DNA of 64,000 bases from Chryseobacterium sp. C-71 (GTDB lineage Bacteria; Bacteroidota; Bacteroidia; Flavobacteriales; Weeksellaceae): the NCBI RefSeq assembly GCF_020911865.1, contig NZ_CP087131.1, forward strand, positions 3,472,001 to 3,536,000, in the 5' to 3' direction. A program made the translations under genes and the position numbers. The notes under the pieces were generated by a model. It was not told the origin of the DNA, did no database searches, and worked only from the letters and a program-made list of their open reading frames with translations. Below are positions 37,998-47,120 of the stretch, one piece after another; positions within the stretch are counted from its first letter, which is position 1, and each line of letters begins with the position of its first letter.

Positions 37998-38906
37998 GAG
38001 CCTGTTTAAATTTTATACAATAAATTTTTTATGGCAGATAATTTGACCATATTTTCTGAATTTTCCATTAGCAGTTCATAATTCCTGCACAATCTTCGGT
38101 CGTTATCAAACCAGGAAAAAGTCCGTTCAATAATCCATCTTTTAGAAATGGGTTTAAACTCCCATTTCTTTTCATCACTTCTCATGACCACATTGATCAA
38201 ATAACCAAATTTATTTTTCACCTGTTCTGTGATTTCTCCTCTATAACCGCCGTCCGCAAGAATAATCTTCACCGGACTTAAGAAATACGCCAAAGTTCTC
38301 ATGAGAAAATCTACAGCTTTACTGTCATGAATATTGGCTACAGTAACCATTATTGCTAATAAAAATCCGTTTTTGTCAACCACCACATGTCTTTTAATGC
38401 CTTTTACTTTTTTGTTCCCATCAAAACCATTTAATGAACGATTGTTTCCCCATCTTACACTTTGACTATCCATTATGCCTAGACTTGGTTCTCTATTTTG
38501 ATTTAGTTTTAATCTGACTGTTTCTCGTAATTTCGAAAGAAGCAGATCAAAATCCTCTGCATTTGCCCATTTGCTGTAATAATAATAAACCAACTCCCAT
38601 TTGGGAAAATCACCAGGCAACATCCGCCATTGACATCCGGTTTTCACTAAATACATAATGGCGTTCCAAATGATTCTTAAATCATATTTTCGTTTTCTAT
38701 TATTGAGGTTCAAAGTCTTTTTTATAAATTGCCACTGATTGTCAGAAATGTTTGTAGAGTAGTGTTTCAATGTAGCTTAATTGATTAGTTACCAACAAGT
38801 TACGAAAAATAAAACACATAAACAACTGACAATCAATTTTTTATACGTTTATTTTATAAAGATAAACGCCATATAACTTTTTCTAATTTAATTTTTAAAC
38901 AGGCTC
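37998..38906 (-). mobile_element. IS5-family insertion sequence (IS427 type)
   Basis: 909 bp with terminal inverted repeats GAGCCTGTTTAAA and 3-bp target duplications TAA (37995-37997, 38907-38909). It carries one intact transposase gene. The target is the signal peptide of the lipoprotein described above, and the left flank plus right flank rejoin in frame. A decayed copy of its right end lies at 50911-51103. Confidence 0.93.
38006..38770 (-). CDS. IS5 family transposase
   Basis: A protein of 254 residues. The N-terminal domain ISDNQWQFIKKTLNL and TGCQWRMLPGDFPKW is typical of the IS427 subgroup. The DDE residues are Asp101 (IMDSQSV), Asp173 (LADGGYRG) and Glu215 (RWIIERTFSW). Intact, so the element may be active. 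In many IS427 elements the transposase is split in two frames; here it is one frame. Confidence 0.94.
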   Translation of the reverse strand: MKHYSTNISDNQWQFIKKTLNLNNRKRKYDLRIIWNAIMYLVKTGCQWRMLPGDFPKWELVYYYYSKWANAEDFDLLLSKLRETVRLKLNQNREPSLGIMDSQSVRWGNNRSLNGFDGNKKVKGIKRHVVVDKNGFLLAIMVTVANIHDSKAVDFLMRTLAYFLSPVKIILADGGYRGEITEQVKNKFGYLINVVMRSDEKKWEFKPISKRWIIERTFSWFDNDRRLCRNYELLMENSENMVKLSAIKNLLYKI

Positions 38907-39070
38907 TAAGTTTTCTCATAATAAATAGTTTTATGGTTTAGACTACTAAATTAATGAATTTATTGTTAAATGTGTTTTATTTTTAATTTTAATTTATTGA
39001 ATTTGCAATAATTTTTCAAAATAATTATTAAAATCTGTTATGGTAAAGGTTTTGCTGATTCTAATTTTAT

Positions 39071-39078
39071 TAAATTTG
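39071..39078 (+). promoter_or_regulatory. -7 promoter element for the MscS-type channel
   Basis: TAAATTTG, exact match, ending 5 bases before the ATG, with TTTG at 39051-39054 16 bases upstream. The gap 38920-39083 is otherwise AT-rich with nothing else seen. Confidence 0.45.
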
Positions 39079-39083
39079 CGATA

Positions 39084-40346
39084 ATGAAAGACGAGTTAAA
39101 AGATACAAAAGATTTTTTGCAGAACATAAGTGACCAAATACATTATTTTGTAAAAGATAATGTGTATTCAGACCTTGTTCTTACAGTTCAAATTTTACTT
39201 AAGTTTGTCTTTTTGGCTGGGCTTATTTATATGCTGGATTTTATTTTCAAGCTTATTGTTAATTTAATATTCAAAAAGTTTTTTGATAAAGAGAAATACC
39301 CGGTTTTTAAATCAATTTATCAATCAAGAATTACAAACTCTATTGCTCATTTAACCGCTTTGAGTTTTGCGGGTTCTGCTCTTTTTTCTGTGTTTTACAG
39401 ACATCCTAAAAGTTTTAATTTGTTGGAAATTATTGTCAATCTGGCAATTATCTTTGTAATCGCAGGAATGTTGTTTAGAGTATTAAATACATTCAGGAAT
39501 TATTTTGTAATAAAACAAGATTTTTATAAAATAATGGCTCTTAACGCTATTTCCGAATCAGTGAAGATTTTTGGTATTTTTATTCTGACGGTTATAGGAA
39601 TTTGTACTGTATTTGGCATTAAAGGTGCTACTATTTTAGGAAGTTTGGGAGCAATCACCGCAGTTTTGGTTTTGGTTTTCAGAGATACAATTTTAGGTTT
39701 TGTCACAGGTCTTCACGTAGCAACATCACGTAGTCTGAAAGTAGGCGACTGGATCGGAATTCCAAAGTACAATATCGAAGGGAATATTTTGGAAATCAAT
39801 TTGCTGACAACAAAAATCACGAATTTTGATAAAACGATCTCATCAATTCCTACTTACGATTTATTGACTACGGAAATCAAAAACCTTCAGGTAATGTCGG
39901 AATCTAACACGAGAAGAATCAAAAAATCTATATTTTTTAATATCAATTCATTTAAGTTTTTAAATAATGAAGAAATTGAAAAATTAAAAGACATTAATCT
40001 GATTGAGGATTATTTAAGTGAGAAAACATCTGAAATTAATTTAGAAAAAGAAAAAATAGAGCACCGGGATAAAATTATCAACGGAAGACAGTTGACGAAT
40101 ATCGGCGTTTTTAGATATTACGCTCAGAAATATCTTGAGAACGATCCTGAAATTGATAAAGAAAGCCCAATCATGGTTCGTCAGCTTGAAATTACAACAC
40201 AAGGTCTTCCGATGGAGGTCTATTGTTTTGCAAACGATTCAAAATGGGAAAAATTTGAGCAGATTCAGGCAGATATTTTCGACCATCTTTTGGTTGCTTC
40301 CAAAGAGTTTGATCTGCAGATTATGCAGATTGGCTTGCCGAAATAA
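39084..40346 (+). CDS. MscS-family mechanosensitive channel (YbdG-like)
   Basis: A protein of 420 residues with five membrane helices, about residues 28-55, 88-110, 113-135, 155-175 and 180-210. The last carries the pore helix TILGSLGAITAVLVLVFRDTI followed by the beta domain GDWIGIPKYNIEGNILEINL and IPTYDLLTTEIKN. The STRRIKKSIFF block and the long C-terminal domain with an extra helical insert match YbdG-type members. It protects against osmotic shock by opening under membrane tension. Confidence 0.9.
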   Translation: MKDELKDTKDFLQNISDQIHYFVKDNVYSDLVLTVQILLKFVFLAGLIYMLDFIFKLIVNLIFKKFFDKEKYPVFKSIYQSRITNSIAHLTALSFAGSALFSVFYRHPKSFNLLEIIVNLAIIFVIAGMLFRVLNTFRNYFVIKQDFYKIMALNAISESVKIFGIFILTVIGICTVFGIKGATILGSLGAITAVLVLVFRDTILGFVTGLHVATSRSLKVGDWIGIPKYNIEGNILEINLLTTKITNFDKTISSIPTYDLLTTEIKNLQVMSESNTRRIKKSIFFNINSFKFLNNEEIEKLKDINLIEDYLSEKTSEINLEKEKIEHRDKIINGRQLTNIGVFRYYAQKYLENDPEIDKESPIMVRQLEITTQGLPMEVYCFANDSKWEKFEQIQADIFDHLLVASKEFDLQIMQIGLPK

Positions 40347-40382
40347 ATTCTAAATTGACATTTGAAGTTGTTTTAAATAAAT

Positions 40383-41342
40383 ATGGTCACTCAGAATAAA
40401 GTTGAAATAGTAAACTGTATAATGCTTGTTTTATCAATCATTGCAGCTTGCTTTTTGCCGTTTGAGACTTTTTTATTTTCTTATGCTGTACTTGGGCCTT
40501 TGCATTATCTTACAGAATTGCAGTGGCTTAATAAGAAAGATTTCTTCGTTCCCAAAACAAAAACTTTGATGTTTGTCATTCTTTCTACCCTGATTACAGT
40601 ACTTCTGTTTTTAAATTATTATATCTTTTTTATTCAGAAAACAGAAATTTTGGTAGGCGTGATTTTGTCGTCATTTTTTGCCCTTTGCTTCAGTTTTATT
40701 TTATTGGTAAATTCAAATCGAGCCAGGATATTTATAGTGGGATTTATTCTGCTTTTGGGGATTTTATATTTTGTAAAACCAATTCTAATCATCATATTAG
40801 GTTTGTTTTTACCGACAATTATACATGTCTATGTTTTTACTTTCTTTTTCATGATTGTAGGGTATCTGAAATTTCCAAACAGATTTGCACTGATGGGTAT
40901 TTTAATGCTTATTTCAGTCCCATTACTTATTTATTTTTTTCCTTTAGAAAATTTGATTAAATCTAATTTTAGTTCACAAAAAATATATAATTCAACAGGT
41001 TTTAAAATAATAAATGATTGGCTGGCACTCATATTTGGTGACAATAAAGAAGTTAACACAGTAATAATCTTTAAAGCTCAGATTTTCATAGCCTTTGCTT
41101 ATACTTATCATTATTTAAACTGGTTTTCTAAAACTTCAGTAATAGGATGGGCAAAAACTTTAGAGCTTAAAAAAATGATTCTTGTTTTAGGAATCTGGAT
41201 TTTATCTATAGCTTTGTACCTTTATAATTATCAAACAGGATTGATGGTTTTGTTTATTCTAAGTATGATACACGTCCTCGCAGAATTTCCACTCAATGTT
41301 TTATCCATCAAAACTATATTTCAAAAACTTATTAGTAAATGA
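40383..41342 (+). CDS. Polytopic membrane protein with conserved-looking His/Glu sites
   Basis: A protein of 319 residues with about eight to ten membrane helices. Charged residues sit within or at the edge of helices: GPLHYLTEL (His41, Glu45), TIIHVY (His148), YTYHYLNWFSK (His243) and IHVLAEFPLN (His297, Glu301). This pattern suggests a membrane-embedded metal site, but I cannot name the family. The stop overlaps the pdxJ start (ATGA), so the two genes are translationally coupled, although their roles need not be linked. Confidence 0.65.
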   Translation: MVTQNKVEIVNCIMLVLSIIAACFLPFETFLFSYAVLGPLHYLTELQWLNKKDFFVPKTKTLMFVILSTLITVLLFLNYYIFFIQKTEILVGVILSSFFALCFSFILLVNSNRARIFIVGFILLLGILYFVKPILIIILGLFLPTIIHVYVFTFFFMIVGYLKFPNRFALMGILMLISVPLLIYFFPLENLIKSNFSSQKIYNSTGFKIINDWLALIFGDNKEVNTVIIFKAQIFIAFAYTYHYLNWFSKTSVIGWAKTLELKKMILVLGIWILSIALYLYNYQTGLMVLFILSMIHVLAEFPLNVLSIKTIFQKLISK

Positions 41343-42058
41343 CTAAACTAAGCGTAAACATTAATAAAATTGCAACCATCAGAAACGCAAGAGGCGGAGA
41401 AACACCAAGCGTAACAGAAGCTGCAATAAAAATTCAGGAATTTGGTGCCCACGGAATTACCATTCATCCACGACCAGACGAAAGACATATTACAAGAAAA
41501 GATGTCTATGATCTGAAACCTTTGATGACAATGGAGTTTAATATTGAAGGAAATCCGCACAGAGATTTTATTGATATGGTTTTGGAGGTAAAACCAGAAC
41601 AAGTGACGTTGGTTCCGGATGCTGACGATGCTATCACTTCAAATGCAGGTTGGGATACCAAAAAACATTTCGATTTTTTAAAGGAAATCATTGCTGAATT
41701 TAAAAATGCAGGAATCAGAACTTCTGTTTTCCTTGACCCAACGCCTGAGCTGGTAGAATATGCTGCAAAAACCGGAGCAGACAGAATTGAATTATACACC
41801 GAAGCTTACGCTAAGGATTATTTTAAAAATAAAGAACAGGCAATCAAACCTTATTACGATACAGCAGTTGTTGCGAATGAATTTGGTTTGGGAATCAATG
41901 CGGGGCACGATTTAAGCTTAGAAAATTTAAAATACTTCTCAGACAATATCCCTAATTTATTGGAAGTTTCCATTGGTCATGCTTTAGTTTCTGAAGCGTT
42001 GTACATGGGAATGGAAAATACGGTTCAGGCGTATCTAAAGAGATTAGCAAAATGGTAA
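41339..42058 (+). CDS. pdxJ: Pyridoxine 5'-phosphate synthase
   Basis: A protein of 239 residues. PdxJ joins 1-deoxyxylulose 5-phosphate and 3-amino-2-oxopropyl phosphate to form pyridoxine 5'-phosphate (vitamin B6). The TIM-barrel signatures are present: LSVNINKIATIRNARGG, HGITIHPRPDERHI, TLVPDADDAITSNAGWD, IELYTEAYA, GLGINAGHDLSLENL and EVSIGHALVSEALYMGM. The gene shares 4 bases with the membrane protein upstream. Confidence 0.96.
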   Translation: MTKLSVNINKIATIRNARGGETPSVTEAAIKIQEFGAHGITIHPRPDERHITRKDVYDLKPLMTMEFNIEGNPHRDFIDMVLEVKPEQVTLVPDADDAITSNAGWDTKKHFDFLKEIIAEFKNAGIRTSVFLDPTPELVEYAAKTGADRIELYTEAYAKDYFKNKEQAIKPYYDTAVVANEFGLGINAGHDLSLENLKYFSDNIPNLLEVSIGHALVSEALYMGMENTVQAYLKRLAKW

Positions 42059-42059
42059 T

Positions 42060-42140
42060 AAGCGGGAAGATGGAATGTAAAAAGCAGGAAGTTTAATTTT
42101 ATAAAGTTTTTCACTTTCAGCTTCCATCATCCAACTTCCA
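42060..42140. repeat. Degenerate inverted repeat between pdxJ and the hydrolase gene
   Basis: GCGGGAAGATGGAA near 42062-42075 is matched in inversion by TTCCATCATCCAACTTCCAGC near 42121-42141. It is imperfect and looks like one more intergenic repeat family of this genome. It might also end the pdxJ transcript. Confidence 0.4.
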
Positions 42141-42158
42141 GCCTTTAAAATTTTATAT

Positions 42159-42947
42159 ATGGAAATTTTACACTCAAAAATATTCGGCGAAAATCTTTCG
42201 TCAACACCGCTTTTAGTATTTCACGGTTTATTTGGAATGCTTGATAATTGGGGAAGCTTCGGGAAAGAATTAGGTGAATTTTTGCCGATTCATTTAATTG
42301 ATTTGCGAAATCACGGAAGAAGCTTCCATTCTGAAGAAATGTCACATGATGATCTGGCAAACGACATTGCCAACTATATGAATCATTATGGAATTAAAAA
42401 AGCTCATGTTCTAGGGCATTCTTTAGGTGGAAAAGCTGTGATGCAGTTTGCATTGAATTATCCTGAAAAAGTTGAAAAATTAATCGTCGTAGATATTGCA
42501 CCAAAAGCGTATCCGCCACATCATCAGGGGATTATAAAAGCTCTTGAAACTGTTGATTTCGAAACGGTGAAATCAAGGAATGAGGTGGAAGCAGTTCTCA
42601 CTCAGTATATTCCTGAGAAGTCTACGATTCAGTTTTTAGCTAAAAACTTGTATTGGGAAGAAATAGGAGATACCAAAAAGCTTAACTGGAGGTTTAATCT
42701 GAAAACGCTTTCAGAAAAATACAATCAGTTTGTTTCAAATGCTATTAAATTCGGCGTTTTTGAAGGCGAAACATTATTTATTGCAGGTGAAAAGTCAAAC
42801 TACATTTTACCGCAGGACGCATTCACAATCAAACAGCAATTTCCAAAAGCTCAGATTGTAACCGTTAAAAATGCGGCACATTGGGTGCAGGCAGATAATC
42901 CGGTGGAATTCAGTGAAGTGGTGAGAAATTTTTTAGGATTAAATTAA
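42159..42947 (+). CDS. Alpha/beta hydrolase (YbfF-like esterase)
   Basis: A protein of 262 residues. The order is the oxyanion region HGLFGMLDNW, then the nucleophile elbow GHSLGGKA (Ser at residue 88), an acid residue likely in the region KSNYILPQD, and the His in NAAHWVQADNP. The start DLRNHGRSFHSEEMSHDDLA matches the YbfF/acyl-CoA esterase type. It hydrolyses small esters or thioesters; the natural substrate is unknown. Confidence 0.88.
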   Translation: MEILHSKIFGENLSSTPLLVFHGLFGMLDNWGSFGKELGEFLPIHLIDLRNHGRSFHSEEMSHDDLANDIANYMNHYGIKKAHVLGHSLGGKAVMQFALNYPEKVEKLIVVDIAPKAYPPHHQGIIKALETVDFETVKSRNEVEAVLTQYIPEKSTIQFLAKNLYWEEIGDTKKLNWRFNLKTLSEKYNQFVSNAIKFGVFEGETLFIAGEKSNYILPQDAFTIKQQFPKAQIVTVKNAAHWVQADNPVEFSEVVRNFLGLN

Positions 42948-43172
42948 ATTTAAATAAAATTAAAAGCTTTGTGTTCTTTCCTAAGTGAAATCAAGGATTC
43001 GACGAAGTCAAACGCCTTTGCGAACTTAAAAACAGTTAGTAGTTAAAAAAAACTCTTTGCGAACTTTGCGTTTATAATAAAAAATCAATTATACAAATTC
43101 TATCAAATAATCACTTAAAATTTGCAAATTTGCAGGAATTTGTAATTCACTAATCAAGCAGGAAATAAATTC

Positions 43173-44189
43173 ATGGTTTTTGTAACAGGAGCGACAGGAA
43201 TTTTAGGCAGAGTCATCGTTTTGGAACTTTTGAAAAGAGGTAAAACGGTTCGTGCTGCAAAAAGACCTGCAAGTGATATTGACGAAGTAAGACATTCTTA
43301 CAAGTTTTATTCTGAAAATTCGGAAGATTTTTTTAATAAAATTGAATGGGTGAATGTTGATTTTGACGATATCCATTCATTACAAAATGCTCTGAACGGC
43401 GTTACAGAAGTTTATCATTGTGCTGCAAAAGTGAGTTTTCATCCGAAAGATGAGAAAGAAATGTATCATACCAACATAAAAGGTACAGAAAACCTTTTGT
43501 TTGCCTGCGAAGACTCAAGTGTTCAGAAATTTCTTCATGTAAGTTCGATTGCTGTTTTAGATGGTTTTAATGAAAAAGGAGAGTTGGATGAAGAATCAGA
43601 TTTTAATCCTAAAATTGAACATTCTGCTTATGCAATTACAAAACATCTTTCAGAAATGGAAGTTTGGAGGGCTTCTGCGGAAGGTTTGAATACCATCATC
43701 ATCAATCCCGGAATGATTATCGGAACCGGAAATTGGGGTAAAAGCAGTGGCGATATTTTCCCGACTTTTAAAAAAAATAGTTTTACATTTTCAGGAAACT
43801 CAGCATATGTTGATGTGCGTGATGTCGCAAAAATTGCAGTTGATTTGATGGAGAAAGATCAATTCGGAGAACGATTTATTATCATTTCCGAAAGTAAAAA
43901 ATATGCAGAAATCGGAAACCAGATCAGACGAAAATTAGGTTTGAAAGATGCGAGCATTCTTTCAAAAGGAATTCTTAACACCGGAAGATGGCTCAATGCC
44001 TTTTTTGGATGGCTGATTCCGCAACTGAAAATGGCAACCAAAACCAACATTGACTCGGTAACTTCTTCAAGCGTTATTTCAAATCAAAAAGTGAAACAAG
44101 CTTTAAATTTTGAATTTATTCCGGTACAGGAAAGTGTAGATTTCCATCTCAATAATTATATTAATGACAAAAAGCTGAACAAATTATAA
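43173..44189 (+). CDS. NAD-dependent epimerase/dehydratase family protein
   Basis: A protein of 338 residues of the extended SDR type. VTGATGILGRVI (residues 4-15) is the nucleotide-binding loop. YHCAAKVSF, SSIAV and YAITKHLSE (YxxxK) follow. It could be an NAD(P)-dependent reductase such as dihydroflavonol reductase-like or a 3-beta-hydroxysteroid dehydrogenase-like enzyme; subfamily cannot be set from sequence alone. Its stop overlaps the start of the acyl-CoA ligase gene (TAATG), so the pair is translationally coupled. The 42948-43172 gap upstream holds only short direct repeats of cctttgcgaact type. Confidence 0.88.
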   Translation: MVFVTGATGILGRVIVLELLKRGKTVRAAKRPASDIDEVRHSYKFYSENSEDFFNKIEWVNVDFDDIHSLQNALNGVTEVYHCAAKVSFHPKDEKEMYHTNIKGTENLLFACEDSSVQKFLHVSSIAVLDGFNEKGELDEESDFNPKIEHSAYAITKHLSEMEVWRASAEGLNTIIINPGMIIGTGNWGKSSGDIFPTFKKNSFTFSGNSAYVDVRDVAKIAVDLMEKDQFGERFIIISESKKYAEIGNQIRRKLGLKDASILSKGILNTGRWLNAFFGWLIPQLKMATKTNIDSVTSSSVISNQKVKQALNFEFIPVQESVDFHLNNYINDKKLNKL

Positions 44190-45949
44190 TGAATCTTGCA
44201 GAGGCAATTATCAGTAAAAATGCTGAAAAACATCCGTATAAATCAGCTGTTGGTTTTAAAAAGAAAGAAGGATGGAAAGAATTGAGCTGGAAAAAATTCA
44301 GTGAAATTATTTATAAAACCGCAAACGCATTAAAAAGCAACGGGGTAGAAGAAAACGACAAGGTCGCCATCTACGCAGACAACTCTGCAGAATGGTTGAT
44401 TTTTGATCTGGCAGCAATGTCAATCGGAGCGATTACGGTTCCCATTTATTCTACCAATAACGCCGAACAGGCAGAATATATCATCAAAGATTCTCAGGCA
44501 AAAATTATTTTGGTCGGAAATCAGGCGCAGTACGATGCGTCTTTTGAAATTGTTCAAAATGAAAACAGCCTTCAGACCATAATTGTTTCTAAAAAAGCAG
44601 TTTGGGTAAAAAAAGAAAACACTTTTTATCTTGAAGACTTTATTGCTAAATCTTCCCCAAAACTAGAGATTATCAAAAAGGAGTTTGATGATTTGGCAAC
44701 GATTATTTATACCTCAGGAACTACCGGAACGCCAAAAGGTGTCATGCTGACCCACGGAAATTTCATTAAATCTTTTGATGCACATTTTGAGTTTTTTAAA
44801 TTTAAAAATTTTGAAGAAGAGCTTTCATTAGCCTTTTTACCTTTGACTCACGTTTTCGAAAGATGTTGGAGTTTATTGTGTCTTTACGGTGGCGCAAGAG
44901 TATATTTTCTTGAAGACCCGAAAGATATTGCCCAGGCATTGGCCGAGGTAAAACCTACAATGATGTGCGCTGTACCAAGATTTTTCCAGAAAGTGTATGC
45001 AGGAGTTTTAGAAAAAGCGAAAGAAGGTTCGTCATTTAAATTAAAAATCTTTGATTGGGCTCTGGAAATTGGAAAACAAACCGCAGAATTAAAAAGAGGA
45101 GAGAAATCAGTTTCTTTTGGATTGATGCTAAAACATTCGGTTGCGAATGCTTTAGTTTTCAATAAAGTGAAACAAAAAATGGGTGGAAGACTTTGGTTTA
45201 TGCCTTGCGGCGGTGCTTCTGTTTCGCCTGATGTAACCCAATTATTTGAAGCAATGGGGCTTCATGTCACTGTTGGTTATGGTCTTACCGAAACTACTGC
45301 GACTTTGACAGCGTTTCCATTTACTCATTTCGAGCATGGAAGTTGCGGTAAACCTTTACCTGGCGTTGAAATCAGAATTGGTGAAAATGACGAAATTCAG
45401 GCAAAAGGAAATGGCGTAATGAAAGGCTATTACCAAAAACCTGAAGAGACAGAAAAAGTTTTCACACAAGACGGTTGGTTCAAAACCGGTGATGCCGGAA
45501 AGTTTGATGATAACGGAAATCTCTTCATCACAGACCGAATCAAAGATTTAATGAAGACTTCTAACGGAAAATATATTGCGCCACAGCAGATTGAAAATAT
45601 TCTGACGAATAATAATTACATCAGTCAGATTGTTTTGATTGCCGAAGGACGACAGTTTGTTTCAGCATTGATTGTTCCTAATTTTGAATTTTTAGAAGAT
45701 TATGCGAAGAAAAATAATTTTTCGTTCAGTAATCGTGAAGAATTGGTGCAAAAGAAAGAAATAATCGATTTATATAAAGATAAAATAAAAGAATTGCAGC
45801 ATGAACTTTCAGATTACGAAAAGGTGAAAAAGTTTACTTTAATGCCATCAGAATTTGAAATCAGCAGCGGAGAAATCACTCCGACGTTGAAAGTAAAAAG
45901 AGCCGTAGTTCTGAAAAAATATGCTGAGATTATTGAAAAAATGTATTAA
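44189..45949 (+). CDS. Long-chain fatty acid-CoA ligase (AMP-dependent synthetase)
   Basis: A protein of 586 residues, normal for this family. It activates fatty acids as acyl-AMP and then acyl-CoA. The core motif IIYTSGTTGTPKGVMLTHGN is at about residues 171-190, and the later motif GYGLTETTAT, the hinge FKTGDAGKFDDNGNLFITDR and the Lys region SGEITPTLKVKR are present. Coupled by a 1-base overlap to the epimerase-like gene upstream. Confidence 0.93.
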   Translation: MNLAEAIISKNAEKHPYKSAVGFKKKEGWKELSWKKFSEIIYKTANALKSNGVEENDKVAIYADNSAEWLIFDLAAMSIGAITVPIYSTNNAEQAEYIIKDSQAKIILVGNQAQYDASFEIVQNENSLQTIIVSKKAVWVKKENTFYLEDFIAKSSPKLEIIKKEFDDLATIIYTSGTTGTPKGVMLTHGNFIKSFDAHFEFFKFKNFEEELSLAFLPLTHVFERCWSLLCLYGGARVYFLEDPKDIAQALAEVKPTMMCAVPRFFQKVYAGVLEKAKEGSSFKLKIFDWALEIGKQTAELKRGEKSVSFGLMLKHSVANALVFNKVKQKMGGRLWFMPCGGASVSPDVTQLFEAMGLHVTVGYGLTETTATLTAFPFTHFEHGSCGKPLPGVEIRIGENDEIQAKGNGVMKGYYQKPEETEKVFTQDGWFKTGDAGKFDDNGNLFITDRIKDLMKTSNGKYIAPQQIENILTNNNYISQIVLIAEGRQFVSALIVPNFEFLEDYAKKNNFSFSNREELVQKKEIIDLYKDKIKELQHELSDYEKVKKFTLMPSEFEISSGEITPTLKVKRAVVLKKYAEIIEKMY

Positions 45950-45983
45950 TTAAAACCAATTACCTCAAATAAATTAGCAGCAA

Positions 45984-46008
45984 GTTTGTCATTCCGTAGG
46001 AATCTCAG
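45984..46008 (+). repeat. Half-copy of the TTTGTCAT...GTAGG repeat arm
   Basis: AAGTTTGTCATTCCGTAGGA matches the left arm of the inverted repeat at 33731-33753 (AGTTTGTCATCCCGTAGGGA) with two changes. The second arm is absent, so this is a solo arm in the gap before mvaD. Confidence 0.65.
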
Positions 46009-46053
46009 CAAAGCTTTAAGGTTAGATTAGGTTTACTTTTTTAAAACTAAATT

Positions 46054-47112
46054 ATGACAACACAAGATTTCTTAGGGAAAGAAACTTTCAGTATACAATC
46101 TACAACAGTTTCAGAAAGTTGCCCGTCAAACATTGCCTTAATTAAATATTGGGGGAAATACAAAGATCAGATTCCTGCAAATCCCAGCATCAGCTATACT
46201 TTAAATCATTGTAAAACAAATACCACAATAGAATTTCTGGCTGATGAATTATTTTCAGTTCAGACTTTTTTGTCGGGAAATGAAGAAGTGAAATTTGCTG
46301 AGAAAATCGAAAAATATTTTAGAAATATTGAGAAATATCTTCCATGGATTTTAAAAGGAAAATACATCATCAAAACAGAAAATACATTTCCTCATAGTTC
46401 AGGAATTGCGAGTTCAGCTTCAGGTTTTGGAGCAATTGCAAAATGTTTAATGAAGTTAGATGAAGTGTTTTCAGGAAATAATTCTGAACAAGAATCTTTA
46501 CAAAAAGCATCATTTCTTGCCAGATTAGGAAGTGGAAGTGCATGCAGAAGCCTTTACGACGGATTGGTTGTTTGGGGTGAAACTGATGTGGTTGATGGTA
46601 GTTCAGATTTGTTTGCCGTAAAATATTCTGACAATGAAATTCATCCAATATTCAAAGATTTTAATGATTGGGTTTTATTGATTCATGAAGGTGTAAAGAG
46701 CGTTTCCTCAACGGTTGGTCATGGTTTGATGAATACCAATCCTTATGCAGAAAGAAGGTTTCAGGAAGCAAGAGAAAATTTTGTTCCGATGAAAGAAATT
46801 CTGAAAAATGGTGACATGAATGCTTTCATTAAATTGGTTGAGCACGAAGCTTTAACGCTTCACGCAATGATGATGATAAGCGATCCTGCTTTTATTTTAA
46901 TGAAGACAGGAACTTTAGAAGTTATCAATAAAATCTGGGATTTCAGGAGAGAAACAGAATTGCCATTATTCTTTACCTTGGATGCCGGGGCGAATGTTCA
47001 TCTGTTATTTCCAAATGATGGCTCAGAAGAAAAAATAAAAACTTTCATTGAAGCTGAATTGCTGCAACACACTCAGAAAAATGGGGTGGTGAAGGATGTG
47101 ATGAAGTTTTAA
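46054..47112 (+). CDS. mvaD: Diphosphomevalonate decarboxylase
   Basis: A protein of 352 residues of the GHMP kinase fold. It converts mevalonate diphosphate to isopentenyl diphosphate using ATP. The signature SCPSNIALIKYWGKYKDQIPANPSISYTL opens the domain, and PHSSGIASSASGFGAIA is the phosphate-binding loop. Its presence shows that this organism makes isoprenoids through the mevalonate route, as expected for Weeksellaceae. Other pathway genes are not in the window. Confidence 0.93.
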   Translation: MTTQDFLGKETFSIQSTTVSESCPSNIALIKYWGKYKDQIPANPSISYTLNHCKTNTTIEFLADELFSVQTFLSGNEEVKFAEKIEKYFRNIEKYLPWILKGKYIIKTENTFPHSSGIASSASGFGAIAKCLMKLDEVFSGNNSEQESLQKASFLARLGSGSACRSLYDGLVVWGETDVVDGSSDLFAVKYSDNEIHPIFKDFNDWVLLIHEGVKSVSSTVGHGLMNTNPYAERRFQEARENFVPMKEILKNGDMNAFIKLVEHEALTLHAMMMISDPAFILMKTGTLEVINKIWDFRRETELPLFFTLDAGANVHLLFPNDGSEEKIKTFIEAELLQHTQKNGVVKDVMKF

Positions 47113-47120
47113 TAAGAAGA

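Larger units (their letters stand above)
36835..38919 (-). pseudogene. Lipoprotein with carboxypeptidase-like domain, broken by IS5 and by a stop codon
   Basis: One gene in three visible parts. The start codon and first codons (MRKL) are at 38907-38919, then an IS5 element (37998-38906), then the rest. Removing the IS and one TAA duplication restores a continuous frame: MRKLNFFFIFIILLSLGAC, a lipoprotein signal, followed by a carboxypeptidase-regulatory-like domain (KLSGKVMSQNGSKPIGGASV ... GNFTLEAPVGDHTIHI). An in-frame TAA at 37513-37515 then interrupts the frame after SIAQ, but it continues open (DIIFLNCGSRNH ... SIYASDWDVAYLVGG) to 36835. Whole length would be 390 residues. The second half looks like an amidotransferase-like or DUF4159-type fold; that is a guess. 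Confidence 0.9.

Noticed and set aside
42948..43172. Promoter or small RNA in the gap before the epimerase-like gene
   Set aside because: Only short, imperfect direct repeats (CTTTGCGAACTT type) are seen. The TTTG sequences near 43128 lack the TA at the right distance, so no confident call can be made.
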